Part shown: positions 52,908-61,615 of the stretch, piece by piece
Layout: each line of letters begins with the position of its first letter
Numbering within the stretch: the stretch's first letter is position 1
From: Parvicella tangerina
GTDB taxonomy: Bacteria; Bacteroidota; Bacteroidia; Flavobacteriales_D; Parvicellaceae
NCBI RefSeq assembly: GCF_907165195.1
Contig: NZ_OU015584.1
Span: 186,001 to 250,000 of the forward strand
Length of the DNA: 64,000 nt
Direction of reading: 5' to 3'
Translations under genes and position numbers: made by a program
Notes under the pieces: model-generated
The model's database searches: none
Told to the model about the DNA's origin: nothing
The model's input: only the letters and a program-made list of their open reading frames with translations

Positions 52908-53849
52908 TCATTTGAGCTTTATCTTATCTCCAATGTGGAGAATATCGGTTGATTTGATGCCGTTCAACTTACAGAGCTTGTCTACTGTTGTTCCATACTT
53001 TAGTGCAATATAATAAAGCGAATCTCCAGAGGTTACAACGTGAACAGAGGCGTTGCTATTGGTTGAAGAACTTTTTGAAGAACTACTCGATTTTTTGTAG
53101 GACTTGCTATTATGCTTGAACATGTCAGAGTAAAGCAGCAGGTTGTTTTTCTTCAAGGTCTTGTTTTCAAAATCAATGATCTCTTCTGGATTCAGAGCAT
53201 TTCCATAGATTCGTACTTCAAAATGAAGATGGTCTCCATAAGACTTACCGGTATTTCCACCTAAACCGATTACATCGCCAGCACGAACTTCTTGATTAGG
53301 CACAACCAAGAGCTCTGATAAATGCGCATAGTACGTTTCAAGTCCGTTGTAATGCCTGATGATAACCAGATTTCCGAAGCCTCCATCATTAAACTGGGCA
53401 TAACGAACAATACCGTTGAACGCAGCAACCAGCGTGTCACCTGTTTCAAGATCTACATCTATTCCGTAGTGAAAACGTTTGCCTCTATATTTAAACGTAG
53501 AAGTAACCATTCCAGGATGCGGCATGCAAAACTCATTGTTTTCATCATCAACCACACAAACCCAGACGGTATCTTCCATCGAAGAAAGATCATTGTCATA
53601 GGTATACGGAACATGGTTGTCCCAGTCTTCTTGCCAACCAAGATCTAGCGCAATAGAGTTCAAATACGCGTTCATGATTCCGTCAAAGTTGATCATCTTG
53701 ATAAATTCCCAGCTTTTGTCTGAAAACAGTACCACAGAATCTTCGCCTATCATTACAGTATCAACTGCTTTTTTGCTCCCTTGACTATAACCCGAATTTA
53801 AAAAGGCACTACCAATAGCCAGTAGCAAAATGAATAATAGTTGTTTCAT
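52908..53849 (-). CDS. M23 peptidase with C-terminal LysM domain
   Basis: 313 residues. A signal peptide (MKQLLFILLLAIGSAFLNSG) is followed by an M23 domain with HYGIDVDLETGD and HLHFEVRIYG, both complete. A serine-rich linker (KKSSSSSKSSSTNSN) leads to a LysM domain (TSGDSLYYIALKYGTTVDK) that binds peptidoglycan glycan. It should act as an exported wall endopeptidase. Confidence 0.92.
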   Translation of the reverse strand: MKQLLFILLLAIGSAFLNSGYSQGSKKAVDTVMIGEDSVVLFSDKSWEFIKMINFDGIMNAYLNSIALDLGWQEDWDNHVPYTYDNDLSSMEDTVWVCVVDDENNEFCMPHPGMVTSTFKYRGKRFHYGIDVDLETGDTLVAAFNGIVRYAQFNDGGFGNLVIIRHYNGLETYYAHLSELLVVPNQEVRAGDVIGLGGNTGKSYGDHLHFEVRIYGNALNPEEIIDFENKTLKKNNLLLYSDMFKHNSKSYKKSSSSSKSSSTNSNASVHVVTSGDSLYYIALKYGTTVDKLCKLNGIKSTDILHIGDKIKLK

Positions 53850-53869
53850 TGGATAAAATTACTAGCCTG

Positions 53870-53877
53870 CAAAGGTA
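53870..53877 (-). promoter_or_regulatory. -7 box for the M23/LysM gene
   Basis: TACCTTTG on the minus strand matches TAnnTTTG exactly, 20 nt before the start at 53849. A weak TTTA stands 17 nt further upstream. Confidence 0.5.
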
Positions 53878-53889
53878 GCAATTTTCAAG

Positions 53890-54531
53890 TTACTTAAAGG
53901 TTGGGATGATTGCATAGAAGCCAAAACCAACCGAAAAATACTGATACTTTCCCTGGTTATAACTGTCATTTGCGGCAGGAAAATTCTCGAGATACAGATT
54001 GCTGGGGGTGAACTCTGCTCCCATAAGTGTATAACCTCCATTTATCCCGAAATAAAGAAGGTTGGAAGCCTGCAGATAGAAACTTAGCTTCGGAGATAGG
54101 ATCATGGCATCTTGCACGTATGCCTTATCATTTTGGTTGGAACTGGTAAAGAGTCTTCCATAACCTCCATTTAACTCGATATCTAAAAAAGTTTTTTCGC
54201 CCATTATAGAACGGTACCCCAGGTTGATAAAAGGACTAACAACCTCCAATCTACCTGTAACTATATCATTTGGAAAATTGGCAGATTCTAGGTTCCAGTA
54301 GCTGTATTTGATGCCAGCTCCAGCAATCAAATGAATGTCTTCAAAATGATAGGTGTAATTCAGGTCAACATCAGCTAAACCACTCATCATGTTTCTAAAA
54401 CTGTGATTGGTTAACCCTGACGGGAGTTTAAAGTCTAATTTGATAGCACTGCGAGTGGGAGTGCCTTCTTCCTGTCCGTAAAGACTGAAAGGCAAAAATA
54501 GACCAATCGCTATGAGAACTCTAATTATCAA
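53890..54531 (-). CDS. Exported hypothetical protein (outer-membrane barrel-like)
   Basis: 213 residues with a signal peptide (MIIRVLIAIGLFLPFSLYG). The body has alternating strands and glycine-rich turns (HLIAGAGIKYSYWN, FINLGYRSIMGEK, FLDIELNGGYGRLF) and ends in FYAIIPTFK, with the terminal aromatic typical of outer-membrane beta-barrels. No family was recognised. It overlaps the upstream gene by 11 nt and belongs to a group with the two genes above it. Confidence 0.65.
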   Translation of the reverse strand: MIIRVLIAIGLFLPFSLYGQEEGTPTRSAIKLDFKLPSGLTNHSFRNMMSGLADVDLNYTYHFEDIHLIAGAGIKYSYWNLESANFPNDIVTGRLEVVSPFINLGYRSIMGEKTFLDIELNGGYGRLFTSSNQNDKAYVQDAMILSPKLSFYLQASNLLYFGINGGYTLMGAEFTPSNLYLENFPAANDSYNQGKYQYFSVGFGFYAIIPTFK

Positions 54532-54940
54532 TAATAAACTTTTTACTTACCTTCTGAACATCACTAACGTACTGGTAGTAGTAGATATTGTTAGGGTGCT
54601 TGGTAGAGTCAAATAACAAGGGGTGAATACCAGCCTCCAATTCGCCATTATGCAGTTGAACCACAAGATTGTCATGTTTATCGAGAATATTAAACTCCAC
54701 TTTTGTAGGTTCTTCCAATTCAAAACCAAATTGAACCGTTCCTTTAGCAAAAGGTGGTTTTAATTCAAAAACGTTTGCATATTTTACCGTAACTTTCTTT
54801 TTTCGGCCTCTACCGTAGGCTGCCACCAATTTTCGGTAGGCAATGTATAAAAGGTATAGCGCAACAACAGCACTTACACCAACAATTACATTGGCTAAAA
54901 TCCTTCCCCAAGTACCGCTAAACCATAATTCTCGTAACAT
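54521..54940 (-). CDS. Small membrane protein with an Ig-like/FlgD-type domain
   Basis: 139 residues. One membrane helix (about 15-37) is followed by a basic stretch (AYGRGRKKKVTVKYA) and a C-terminal beta-rich part (VQFGFELEEPTKVEFNI, NNIYYYQYVSDVQKV) like FlgD-type Ig domains. The helix and basic flank suggest cytoplasmic entry. Start and stop overlap with genes on both sides, so it is part of a tight three-gene group. Confidence 0.65.
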   Translation of the reverse strand: MLRELWFSGTWGRILANVIVGVSAVVALYLLYIAYRKLVAAYGRGRKKKVTVKYANVFELKPPFAKGTVQFGFELEEPTKVEFNILDKHDNLVVQLHNGELEAGIHPLLFDSTKHPNNIYYYQYVSDVQKVSKKFIIDN

Positions 54941-55527
54941 TAACGCTTGTTTTTTTCGTCAACAAATTTACAATATTTGATAGACTTGTTGATTTCTTTT
55001 TTTAAGGAGGGAACTGCGTCAAGATTTGTGGTTAGATCAATTGACGAGTCAATGGATTTTAGTTCTGAAATGATAATACCTGAATCAATATAGTCTGATA
55101 ACTTCGTGCTGGTATCAGGTTCATGTTGGTTGAAGTGATTGAAGAGTAGTCGGAATTTAGTGTTTTCCAGCTCTGCTAAAAGGTTAAGAAGCTGCGCCAC
55201 GATTCTGGGATGAAAGGCTTGCATCAATTGCAGTTTTAATTGACTTGAATGCTTTTCGTATTGTCTGTAAAAGTCAAGAATTTGACCAACAGATGCGTCA
55301 ATTAGTGTTAAATCGAAAGCCTGTTGATCCAAAGACTCATCTTCAAAGTCAAGCACCACTAACGCTTCAGCTAGTAGTGACAGTTTTTCTGCTTTTTTTT
55401 TCAAAACCTGTGGCACTAATGTTCCTTTTAGCAATTTCGTTTTGAGATCAAAAACTTCTTGCGTGATGAATTCTTCTACATGGTCCTCATGACCACCCAA
55501 ATAGGATATGGCTTCTTCGTGCGTCAT
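54940..55527 (-). CDS. Hypothetical helical protein
   Basis: 195 residues starting MTHEEAISYLGGHEDHVEEF. It is mostly helical, without membrane segments, and has an ending that is basic (KEINKSIKYCKFVDEKNKR). No family was recognised. Its last base is shared with the start of the following gene, and the methyltransferase gene ends 12 nt upstream of it, so they may form one unit. Confidence 0.65.
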   Translation of the reverse strand: MTHEEAISYLGGHEDHVEEFITQEVFDLKTKLLKGTLVPQVLKKKAEKLSLLAEALVVLDFEDESLDQQAFDLTLIDASVGQILDFYRQYEKHSSQLKLQLMQAFHPRIVAQLLNLLAELENTKFRLLFNHFNQHEPDTSTKLSDYIDSGIIISELKSIDSSIDLTTNLDAVPSLKKEINKSIKYCKFVDEKNKR

Positions 55528-55539
55528 TCAAACGATTTG

Positions 55540-56274
55540 TTACTTTTTTCCAATCAGAATCAAGCGATCAGAAGTGTCTTCATGGAAGGCGTTCAGATCG
55601 TAGTCTCCAAATGTTTCCAATAATTGAAGGTCAGACTCCCGAATGAGGTCTTTGAAATCATCCAGAAAAATTGTCTGCACCTTTTCTTCAAAGTGAAAAT
55701 CCTGACCCTGATCAGTAAAGTCGATGGTTTTGATGATTTGACCATTTTCGTGTCTGCGTGTGATGTCAAAAGACAATTTGGAGCGATGAACAGTCTCTGC
55801 TTTAACCAAGTTATCGATTACTTTTTTTGCATTCATAAAATCAATCACAAATACGCCATCAGGCTCCAGCATGCGATGGATTGCCTTCATCACTTTAAGA
55901 TTCTCTTCCAGTGAATTGAAGTAACCAAAAGAAGTGAACAGGTTGAAAATAGCGTCAAACTGCTCTCCTGGTATAACCTCTCGAATATCAGAAACGGCAA
56001 ATCGCAACCCTTCTTTCTGCATTTTTTTGGCAGCCGCGATAGAGTTAAAAGAGAGATCTACACCCAAAACATCATACCCCAGCCTGTTTAAAAAGTACGC
56101 ATGACGCCCTTTGCCACATGCAAAATCTAAAATAGTAGACCCCATAGGTAGCTCAAGGTGATTACACAAATTGTGAATGAATTGCTCGGCTTCCTCGTAA
56201 TTTCGATGACTATATAGGGTGTGGTAATAAGAGGTGTCAAACCATGCTTCAAACCACTCTTTTTCTGATTCCAT
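55540..56274 (-). CDS. Class I SAM-dependent methyltransferase
   Basis: 244 residues from ATG 56274 (MESEKEWFEAWFDTSYYHT). SAM-binding motif I is ILDFACGKGRHAYFL, followed by VLGVDLSFNSI and AIFNLFTSFGYF. The family is related to UbiE-like and similar small-molecule methyltransferases. The substrate is unknown. A -7 box lies just upstream. Confidence 0.87.
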   Translation of the reverse strand: MESEKEWFEAWFDTSYYHTLYSHRNYEEAEQFIHNLCNHLELPMGSTILDFACGKGRHAYFLNRLGYDVLGVDLSFNSIAAAKKMQKEGLRFAVSDIREVIPGEQFDAIFNLFTSFGYFNSLEENLKVMKAIHRMLEPDGVFVIDFMNAKKVIDNLVKAETVHRSKLSFDITRRHENGQIIKTIDFTDQGQDFHFEEKVQTIFLDDFKDLIRESDLQLLETFGDYDLNAFHEDTSDRLILIGKK

Positions 56275-56279
56275 GGTTG

Positions 56280-56287
56280 CAAATGTA
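56280..56287 (-). promoter_or_regulatory. -7 box for the methyltransferase gene
   Basis: TACATTTG on the minus strand matches TAnnTTTG exactly, 5 nt before the ATG at 56274. The message would be nearly leaderless if this box is used. Confidence 0.45.
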
Positions 56288-56415
56288 GTAATCATTCTTA
56301 GGCAATGGTATGAAGATTACTTTAAGAAGTGTAAATGTGACATGGACTTAGTTTCATATTGCAACTCATATCAAATTAATTCATTTCTTTGCAGTTCCTA
56401 AAATTAGACAAAAAG

Positions 56416-57513
56416 ATGGCATTAAAATGTGGAATTGTAGGTTTACCGAATGTTGGAAAATCAACATTGTTTAACTGCTTGAGTAATGCAAAGGCACAAA
56501 GTGCAAACTTTCCTTTCTGTACCATTGAGCCGAATGTTGGAACAATCACGGTACCAGACCCAAGATTAAATAAATTGGAAGAATTGGTAAATCCTGAAAG
56601 AGTGGTTCCAACCACTATTGAGATTGTAGATATCGCAGGATTGGTGAAAGGAGCCTCTAAAGGTGAAGGGCTGGGTAATCAGTTTCTTGGGAATATCAGA
56701 GAATGTGATGCCATCATTCACGTGTTAAGGTGTTTTGATAACGGAAACATTGTTCATGTCGATGGCAGTGTTGATCCAATCCGAGATAAGGAAGTGATAG
56801 ACACAGAACTTCAATTGAAAGATCTGGAGACCATCGAGAAATCGATTGGAGGAATTAGTAGAAAAGCAAAGTCTGGTGACAAAGAAGGAATGAAATTACT
56901 GGAAATCTATGAAGCATTAAAGGCACATTTAGAAAGTGGTAAGAACGCTAGAATGCTGGAGATGGGTGAAGAAAAGTGGGAGTTGGTAAAAGATCTTCAT
57001 TTACTGACATCTAAACCGGTTCTTTATGTGTGTAATGTGGATGAAGCTTCTGTGAAAACAGGGAATGCCTATGTGGATAAAGTGAAAGAAGAAGTTAAAG
57101 GAGAAAATGCGGAAGTCTTGGTGCTTGGTGCTGCGATTGAAGCGGATATCACAGAATTGGACTCCTATGAAGAGCGTCAGATGTTCCTAGATGATTTGGG
57201 TCTGGACGAACCTGGGGTTTCTAAATTGATTCGATCTGCCTATAAGTTATTGAACCTACAAACCTATTTCACGGCTGGTGTGAAGGAAGTGAGGGCATGG
57301 ACCATTGAAAAAGGGATGACTGCTCCACAAGCTGCTGGTGTTATTCACTCAGACTTTGAGAAAGGATTTATTCGAGCGGAGGTAATGAAGTATGATGACT
57401 TCGTATCATTGGGGTCTGAGTCTGCTTGTAAGGATGCTGGTAAACTGCATATTGAAGGAAAAACATACGTTCCTGCTGATGGAGATATCATGCACTTTAG
57501 ATTTAACGTGTAG
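56416..57513 (+). CDS. ychF: YchF/Obg-like ATPase
   Basis: 365 residues from ATG 56416 (MALKCGIVGLPNVGKSTLF). The P-loop GLPNVGKS (9-16) and the G2/G3 parts NFPFCTIEPNVG and VDIAGLVKGASKGEGLGNQF are intact. The C-terminal TGS-like domain contains FTAGVKEVRAW and DFEKGFIRAEV. YchF hydrolyses ATP rather than GTP and binds ribosomes. The gene stands alone. Confidence 0.95.
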   Translation: MALKCGIVGLPNVGKSTLFNCLSNAKAQSANFPFCTIEPNVGTITVPDPRLNKLEELVNPERVVPTTIEIVDIAGLVKGASKGEGLGNQFLGNIRECDAIIHVLRCFDNGNIVHVDGSVDPIRDKEVIDTELQLKDLETIEKSIGGISRKAKSGDKEGMKLLEIYEALKAHLESGKNARMLEMGEEKWELVKDLHLLTSKPVLYVCNVDEASVKTGNAYVDKVKEEVKGENAEVLVLGAAIEADITELDSYEERQMFLDDLGLDEPGVSKLIRSAYKLLNLQTYFTAGVKEVRAWTIEKGMTAPQAAGVIHSDFEKGFIRAEVMKYDDFVSLGSESACKDAGKLHIEGKTYVPADGDIMHFRFNV

Positions 57514-57527
57514 CAAATATGCCTACT

Positions 57528-57597
57528 GTCATTTCGAGCGTAGTCGAGAAATCTTTTGAATTGGGCAGATAGATTTCTCCATTTCAGTCGAAATGAC
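57528..57597. repeat. Dispersed intergenic inverted repeat
   Basis: GTCATTTCGA (57528-57537) and TCGAAATGAC (57588-57597) are exact inverted repeats. Inside them GAGAAATCT (57546-57554) pairs exactly with AGATTTCTC (57571-57579). This is the common GTCATTTCGAGCGTAGTCGAGAAATC type of Bacteroidota intergenic element, here between ychF and hemW. It may also work as a terminator. Confidence 0.8.
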
Positions 57598-57651
57598 AAA
57601 TAAGGAATCATTTTTCCAATGGCATATTTATTTAATCATTAACTACTAAAA

Positions 57652-58770
57652 ATGGCTGGCTTATATTTTCACATACCATTTTGCAAGCAAGCCTGTATTT
57701 ATTGCGATTTTCATTTTTCAACTTCGCTGAAGCAAGCTGATGAGATGGTGGATACCATTATCATGGAGCTTTTGTTGCGTAAGGATCAAGTAGAAGAACC
57801 AATTGAAACGATCTATTTCGGTGGAGGAACACCAAGTTTATTAAGCCATCACCAGTTTCAAAAAATATTAAATACCGTTCGGTTTAATTTTCTGTTGAGC
57901 GATCTCCTAGAGCTGACTGTGGAAGTGAATCCAGATGACCTCTCCACAGAAAAGTTGGAGGAATTGAAGACACTTGGTGTTAATCGACTGAGTATCGGAG
58001 TGCAAAGTTTTTTCGAAGAACACTTAAAATGGATGGGGCGTGCTCACACTGCTCATGAAGCTGAAGAATGCATTCTTTTGGCACAAGAAGTAGGTTTTGA
58101 CAATATCACGATAGATCTGATCTACGGAATTCCGATTATGTCGGATGAGGAATGGGCGCAAAATGTGCAAAAAGCAATAGCCTTGGGTGTGCCTCATATT
58201 TCAGCCTACAATCTTACTGTAGAAGAGAAAACAGTGTTGAGTTATATGGTAAAAAAAGGTATGACTCAAGATGTTGATGATGAACAAGGAGAGCGAAACT
58301 TCCAATACCTGAAAGATCAATTACTGGCCAATGATTTTATACAATATGAGATCTCTAACTTTGGAAAGGAAGGTTTCTTTTCTAAGCACAATAGTTCTTA
58401 TTGGTTAGGTAAAAAGTACTTGGGAATTGGACCATCGGCTCACTCATTTGACGGTAAGGTCAGAAGGTGGAATGTTTCCAACAATTCGGTTTATATCAGA
58501 GGTCTGAAAAGTGGAGCGCCTTCATTTGAAGAAGAAGTGTTGTCCCCAAAAGACCGTGTGAATGAACACCTCATGATAGGATTAAGGAATAAGTGGGGTT
58601 GCAGTTGGGAATATTTGAATGAGACTGGCTTAGATCTTACTCAATTGAAAACAGAAGTTGTTTCAAAGATCAATACGGGTTATCTCGAAAAAACAGCTGG
58701 CGGTTTTAAAACGACCGACCAGGGATTGCTTTTTGCGGATGCTATTGCAGCAGATTTATTCTTGGAGTAG
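57652..58770 (+). CDS. hemW: HemW-type radical SAM heme chaperone
   Basis: 372 residues. The iron-sulphur motif is C11, C15 and C18 (FCKQACIYCDF), followed by FGGGTPSLL and VNPDDLSTEKL. HemW resembles oxygen-independent coproporphyrinogen III oxidase HemN but lacks its extended N-terminal region, and it binds and hands on heme. The short length and CX3CX2CxF pattern support HemW rather than HemN. Confidence 0.92.
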   Translation: MAGLYFHIPFCKQACIYCDFHFSTSLKQADEMVDTIIMELLLRKDQVEEPIETIYFGGGTPSLLSHHQFQKILNTVRFNFLLSDLLELTVEVNPDDLSTEKLEELKTLGVNRLSIGVQSFFEEHLKWMGRAHTAHEAEECILLAQEVGFDNITIDLIYGIPIMSDEEWAQNVQKAIALGVPHISAYNLTVEEKTVLSYMVKKGMTQDVDDEQGERNFQYLKDQLLANDFIQYEISNFGKEGFFSKHNSSYWLGKKYLGIGPSAHSFDGKVRRWNVSNNSVYIRGLKSGAPSFEEEVLSPKDRVNEHLMIGLRNKWGCSWEYLNETGLDLTQLKTEVVSKINTGYLEKTAGGFKTTDQGLLFADAIAADLFLE

Positions 58771-58810
58771 ATCTATGGATTTAATCACCTAAGAGTGATA
58801 GCCCCAAAAA

Positions 58811-59266
58811 TCATTTCTTCTTTTCTTCCTTTTGCTTTTTGACCTGTTTCGTTTTACGTTTGATTACTTTTTTTTCAATCACACTACCCGCTTTGTTGTA
58901 ATAAGTAATGATGGATTTTGAACAATCGCAAATATCTTTTTGCTCGAAAGATTTGATGCCATTGGGGTGGTAACTAATGTAATGACTTATCAATTCTTTA
59001 CAAGGTCTGCCATAGGTTGCACGCTTATGAACTGATCTATACGTTGATTTTACGGACCCATCTTTATAAAACTCTGTATAGGAGTTCTCCCATTTCTGGT
59101 AGTGGTCATACATATCCATCTTTTTAGATTTCGTATAAATCCATTCTCCTTTAGCTTGTAGTTGTCCTGATGAAGAGCGAATTTCACCGGTATCTCCAGA
59201 GGTGATGTAGAGATCACACGAAACGAGCAGAGAAAGACTCAATATCAGATAAACGATTGTTCTCAT
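58811..59266 (-). CDS. Lipoprotein with MORN/YwqK-like repeats
   Basis: 151 residues. The signal sequence ends LLVSC. The body has turn-rich repeats of the YwqK type (YTEFYKDGSVKST, then ISYHPNGIKSFEQKD, then ITYYNKAGSVIEKK). The C-terminus is a lysine-rich tail (KRKTKQVKKQKEEKKK). The function is unknown; such repeats form extended beta-hairpin arrays. It is convergent with hemW. Confidence 0.7.
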   Translation of the reverse strand: MRTIVYLILSLSLLVSCDLYITSGDTGEIRSSSGQLQAKGEWIYTKSKKMDMYDHYQKWENSYTEFYKDGSVKSTYRSVHKRATYGRPCKELISHYISYHPNGIKSFEQKDICDCSKSIITYYNKAGSVIEKKVIKRKTKQVKKQKEEKKK

Positions 59267-59335
59267 GGTTAGTAAGGTGCTACTTTAGATCAAATTCCAT
59301 AATACCATAGTCAAAGTTAGTGATATATTAATTCC

Positions 59336-59343
59336 TACCTTTG
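59336..59343 (+). promoter_or_regulatory. -7 box for the arfB frame
   Basis: TACCTTTG matches TAnnTTTG exactly and ends 5 nt before the ATG at 59349. The expected transcript start is at or near the ATG itself, so the gene may be leaderless. Confidence 0.5.
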
Positions 59344-59348
59344 AAGTA

Positions 59349-60401
59349 ATGACGGATGAGCGTTTCAATAGTGTTTTACATGAAGTTATCTTTTCCACTG
59401 CAAGAAGCGGTGGGCCTGGAGGACAACATGTCAATAAAACGGAAACAAAGGTCATTCTCAAATGGAACTTTGAAGGTACAGAGCTCTTTAATGAAGAGGA
59501 AAAGGAGTTAATGCAAAAGAATTTGTCTACGCAGCTAGATACAAATGGTCAGTTATCCCTAAGCTCCACTCTTACCAGAAGTCAGTTGAGTAATAAGGAA
59601 GACGTGATCCGTAAGTTTAGAGACCTACTAGAGAAGGCACTCATAAAACCAAAGAAGAGAAAAGAGACCAAAGTTCCCAAATCGGTGATTGCAAAAAGAA
59701 AAAAGGACAAAAAAGTTCAATCTGAACGAAAGAGCACCCGAAAAAAGATCGATCCACGAAATTTGATGATCGCACTGCTTGTTGCTCTTTCTATAAATGC
59801 TTTTGGGCAAGAACTGCAAGCGCCAAGGTTGTACAGTGAAGTGATCTGGGCAGCAAAGATAGATAGTCTCAGAAAAGCTGTGGGAGAGCATAAAACCTTT
59901 ATCCCTGAATATGAACTTGCCAGCTTGGTTGCTTTGATGCATTACCCTGAATTGAAGGATACGAAAATTGAATTTAAAACCAAGTCGCTCAGCAGTACTA
60001 TGGCTGCAAGACCAAAGGGATTAAATGTGTTTCGAAGAAAAGGGAAACGTCTCTATGTGGTGATCATTAATAATACCGAAGATGTAAAAGTACCCGTTGA
60101 TAGTGTCTCATTCAACGCAAAAGTAGGCGTGATTGGTCATGAATTAGCACATATTCTGGATTATGAAAGCAAGTGCTCACTTCGTGTAATGGGTAATGGA
60201 ATAGGTTACTCCAGCAAAAAATTCAGAGCAAGATTTGAACGAGCAACGGATCAGCGTACGATTGATCATGGTCTGGGTTGGCAGTGTTACGACTGGAGTC
60301 ACTATGTCTATCACTACAAGCACACGCCTAAGGAGTACTTGGAGTACAAAAAGAAAACCTACATGAGCTATGAGGAGATTCAGGAGCAACTAAACAACTA
60401 A
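59349..60401 (+). CDS. arfB: ArfB ribosome-rescue hydrolase in frame with an exported HExxH protein
   Basis: 350 residues in one open frame. Residues 1-138 are a complete ArfB: RSGGPGGQHVNKTETKV carries the GGQ motif (24-26) and residues 100-135 are the lysine-rich tail that enters the mRNA channel in known ArfB proteins. ArfB frees stalled ribosomes by hydrolysing peptidyl-tRNA. At residue 139 the sequence turns into a hydrophobic stretch, LMIALLVALSINAFGQ, that looks like a signal peptide, followed by a domain with VGVIGHELAHILDYES (zinc HExxH). An internal ATG at 59766 could start that part alone. Either a real fusion, independent internal initiation, or a lost stop codon may be responsible. 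Confidence 0.82.
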   Translation: MTDERFNSVLHEVIFSTARSGGPGGQHVNKTETKVILKWNFEGTELFNEEEKELMQKNLSTQLDTNGQLSLSSTLTRSQLSNKEDVIRKFRDLLEKALIKPKKRKETKVPKSVIAKRKKDKKVQSERKSTRKKIDPRNLMIALLVALSINAFGQELQAPRLYSEVIWAAKIDSLRKAVGEHKTFIPEYELASLVALMHYPELKDTKIEFKTKSLSSTMAARPKGLNVFRRKGKRLYVVIINNTEDVKVPVDSVSFNAKVGVIGHELAHILDYESKCSLRVMGNGIGYSSKKFRARFERATDQRTIDHGLGWQCYDWSHYVYHYKHTPKEYLEYKKKTYMSYEEIQEQLNN

Positions 60402-61615
60402 ACCTTGCCCTTCGCAATTCGCTTGATATACTTTCTGGTATTCAAAATATTGATTACGATGAATAGCCCCAGAAAGGCCAGCATCGCCATAATGGTTTGC
60501 CAGGAAATGATAGGGAGATCTTCAAAGGCCAGGCTGTTCACGATAATTCTGTCTAAAAAGATTTTCGCAATAAAGAAGATCACCAAAGATATTCCGGCAA
60601 TGATTGCATAAATCTTTAAGAAGAACTTATTAAATATGGCTGAAATTACTTTCCATCTGAACCCAAGTAAGGACAATACGTGAATGTCATACTTTGATTT
60701 GATGATCAGTATCTCTCCGTAGAGCATAAAGATCAAAACGGTCATGATAATAATAATAACACAAAGGGTAGCGCTGAAAATCAACGTTGGCATGATCAAC
60801 TTCTCGATGATAGTACCTCGGAGTTGTTCCTTGTTGGCAACCAAATTGTGCTGTTCCAGGTATTTCGTTATTCGAGGATCTTTGTTGTTTTGTGTTGCGA
60901 TCATAACCTGAGAAGGTTGTTGTTCTGTCCCGGATCCATATCGCTCATTCGCAAAGTTGAGGAAACTGTATGGAACCAATGCTGAATTAATGCGATCACT
61001 AAAAGCAACAATATAAGCCATGTAAGTAGCTGATTGTCCATTCCCCGAAATGGTAACCTCAATAGGAATACTTCCCGCAATTTCTTTGGATACTTTAGGC
61101 TGATTCATAGAAACAGATAATCCATGATTATACATGTCTAAGAAACTAATCGACATGATCAGCGGGATATAATCATCTCCTTCTTTCCATTGCCAATCAT
61201 CAGGGTCCACATCAATAAATCGATCGGGTAGTGAGGCAATAAAGCCGAGCGTGCTTCCCTGGCTCCCGTTATTTAACTTAACCTTGGCAGAGACTTTAAA
61301 GTTCCTTCCTGAAGAGAAAGGAGCGTAGTCCTGAACAAAAGGCTGGCTGGTCAGGTCATTAATTTCTTCCTCTGTAAACAGCGCCTCGTCTTCACTTTGA
61401 TTAATAAACCCTGAGAAGGTACTGGCTGAAGAAACTTCTTTACTTAAGACCAAAAATTGCTCGTTGATCGCTCCGGATTCACCATCTTTGACAATACTCA
61501 AGTTTGTTAAGACCTGAGTAACCGTCATTAGTAACGAAAGGCCAATAATAGCCCCAGCCATGCTTAAGATCAGCACAATAGGCTTTTGCGATTTTTGTAT
61601 GGCTTTATTGATCAT
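60398..61615 (-). CDS. FtsX-type ABC permease
   Basis: 405 residues with the type-VII layout: one N-terminal helix (about 13-36), a large periplasmic region and three helices at about 280-305, 330-352 and 370-392. It starts with an ATG overlapping the ATPase stop by 4 nt, and its own stop overlaps the stop of the arfB frame (CTAA). It is probably a LolE/MacB-like exporter with the ATPase next to it; the substrate is not known. Confidence 0.85.
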   Translation of the reverse strand: MINKAIQKSQKPIVLILSMAGAIIGLSLLMTVTQVLTNLSIVKDGESGAINEQFLVLSKEVSSASTFSGFINQSEDEALFTEEEINDLTSQPFVQDYAPFSSGRNFKVSAKVKLNNGSQGSTLGFIASLPDRFIDVDPDDWQWKEGDDYIPLIMSISFLDMYNHGLSVSMNQPKVSKEIAGSIPIEVTISGNGQSATYMAYIVAFSDRINSALVPYSFLNFANERYGSGTEQQPSQVMIATQNNKDPRITKYLEQHNLVANKEQLRGTIIEKLIMPTLIFSATLCVIIIIMTVLIFMLYGEILIIKSKYDIHVLSLLGFRWKVISAIFNKFFLKIYAIIAGISLVIFFIAKIFLDRIIVNSLAFEDLPIISWQTIMAMLAFLGLFIVINILNTRKYIKRIAKGKV

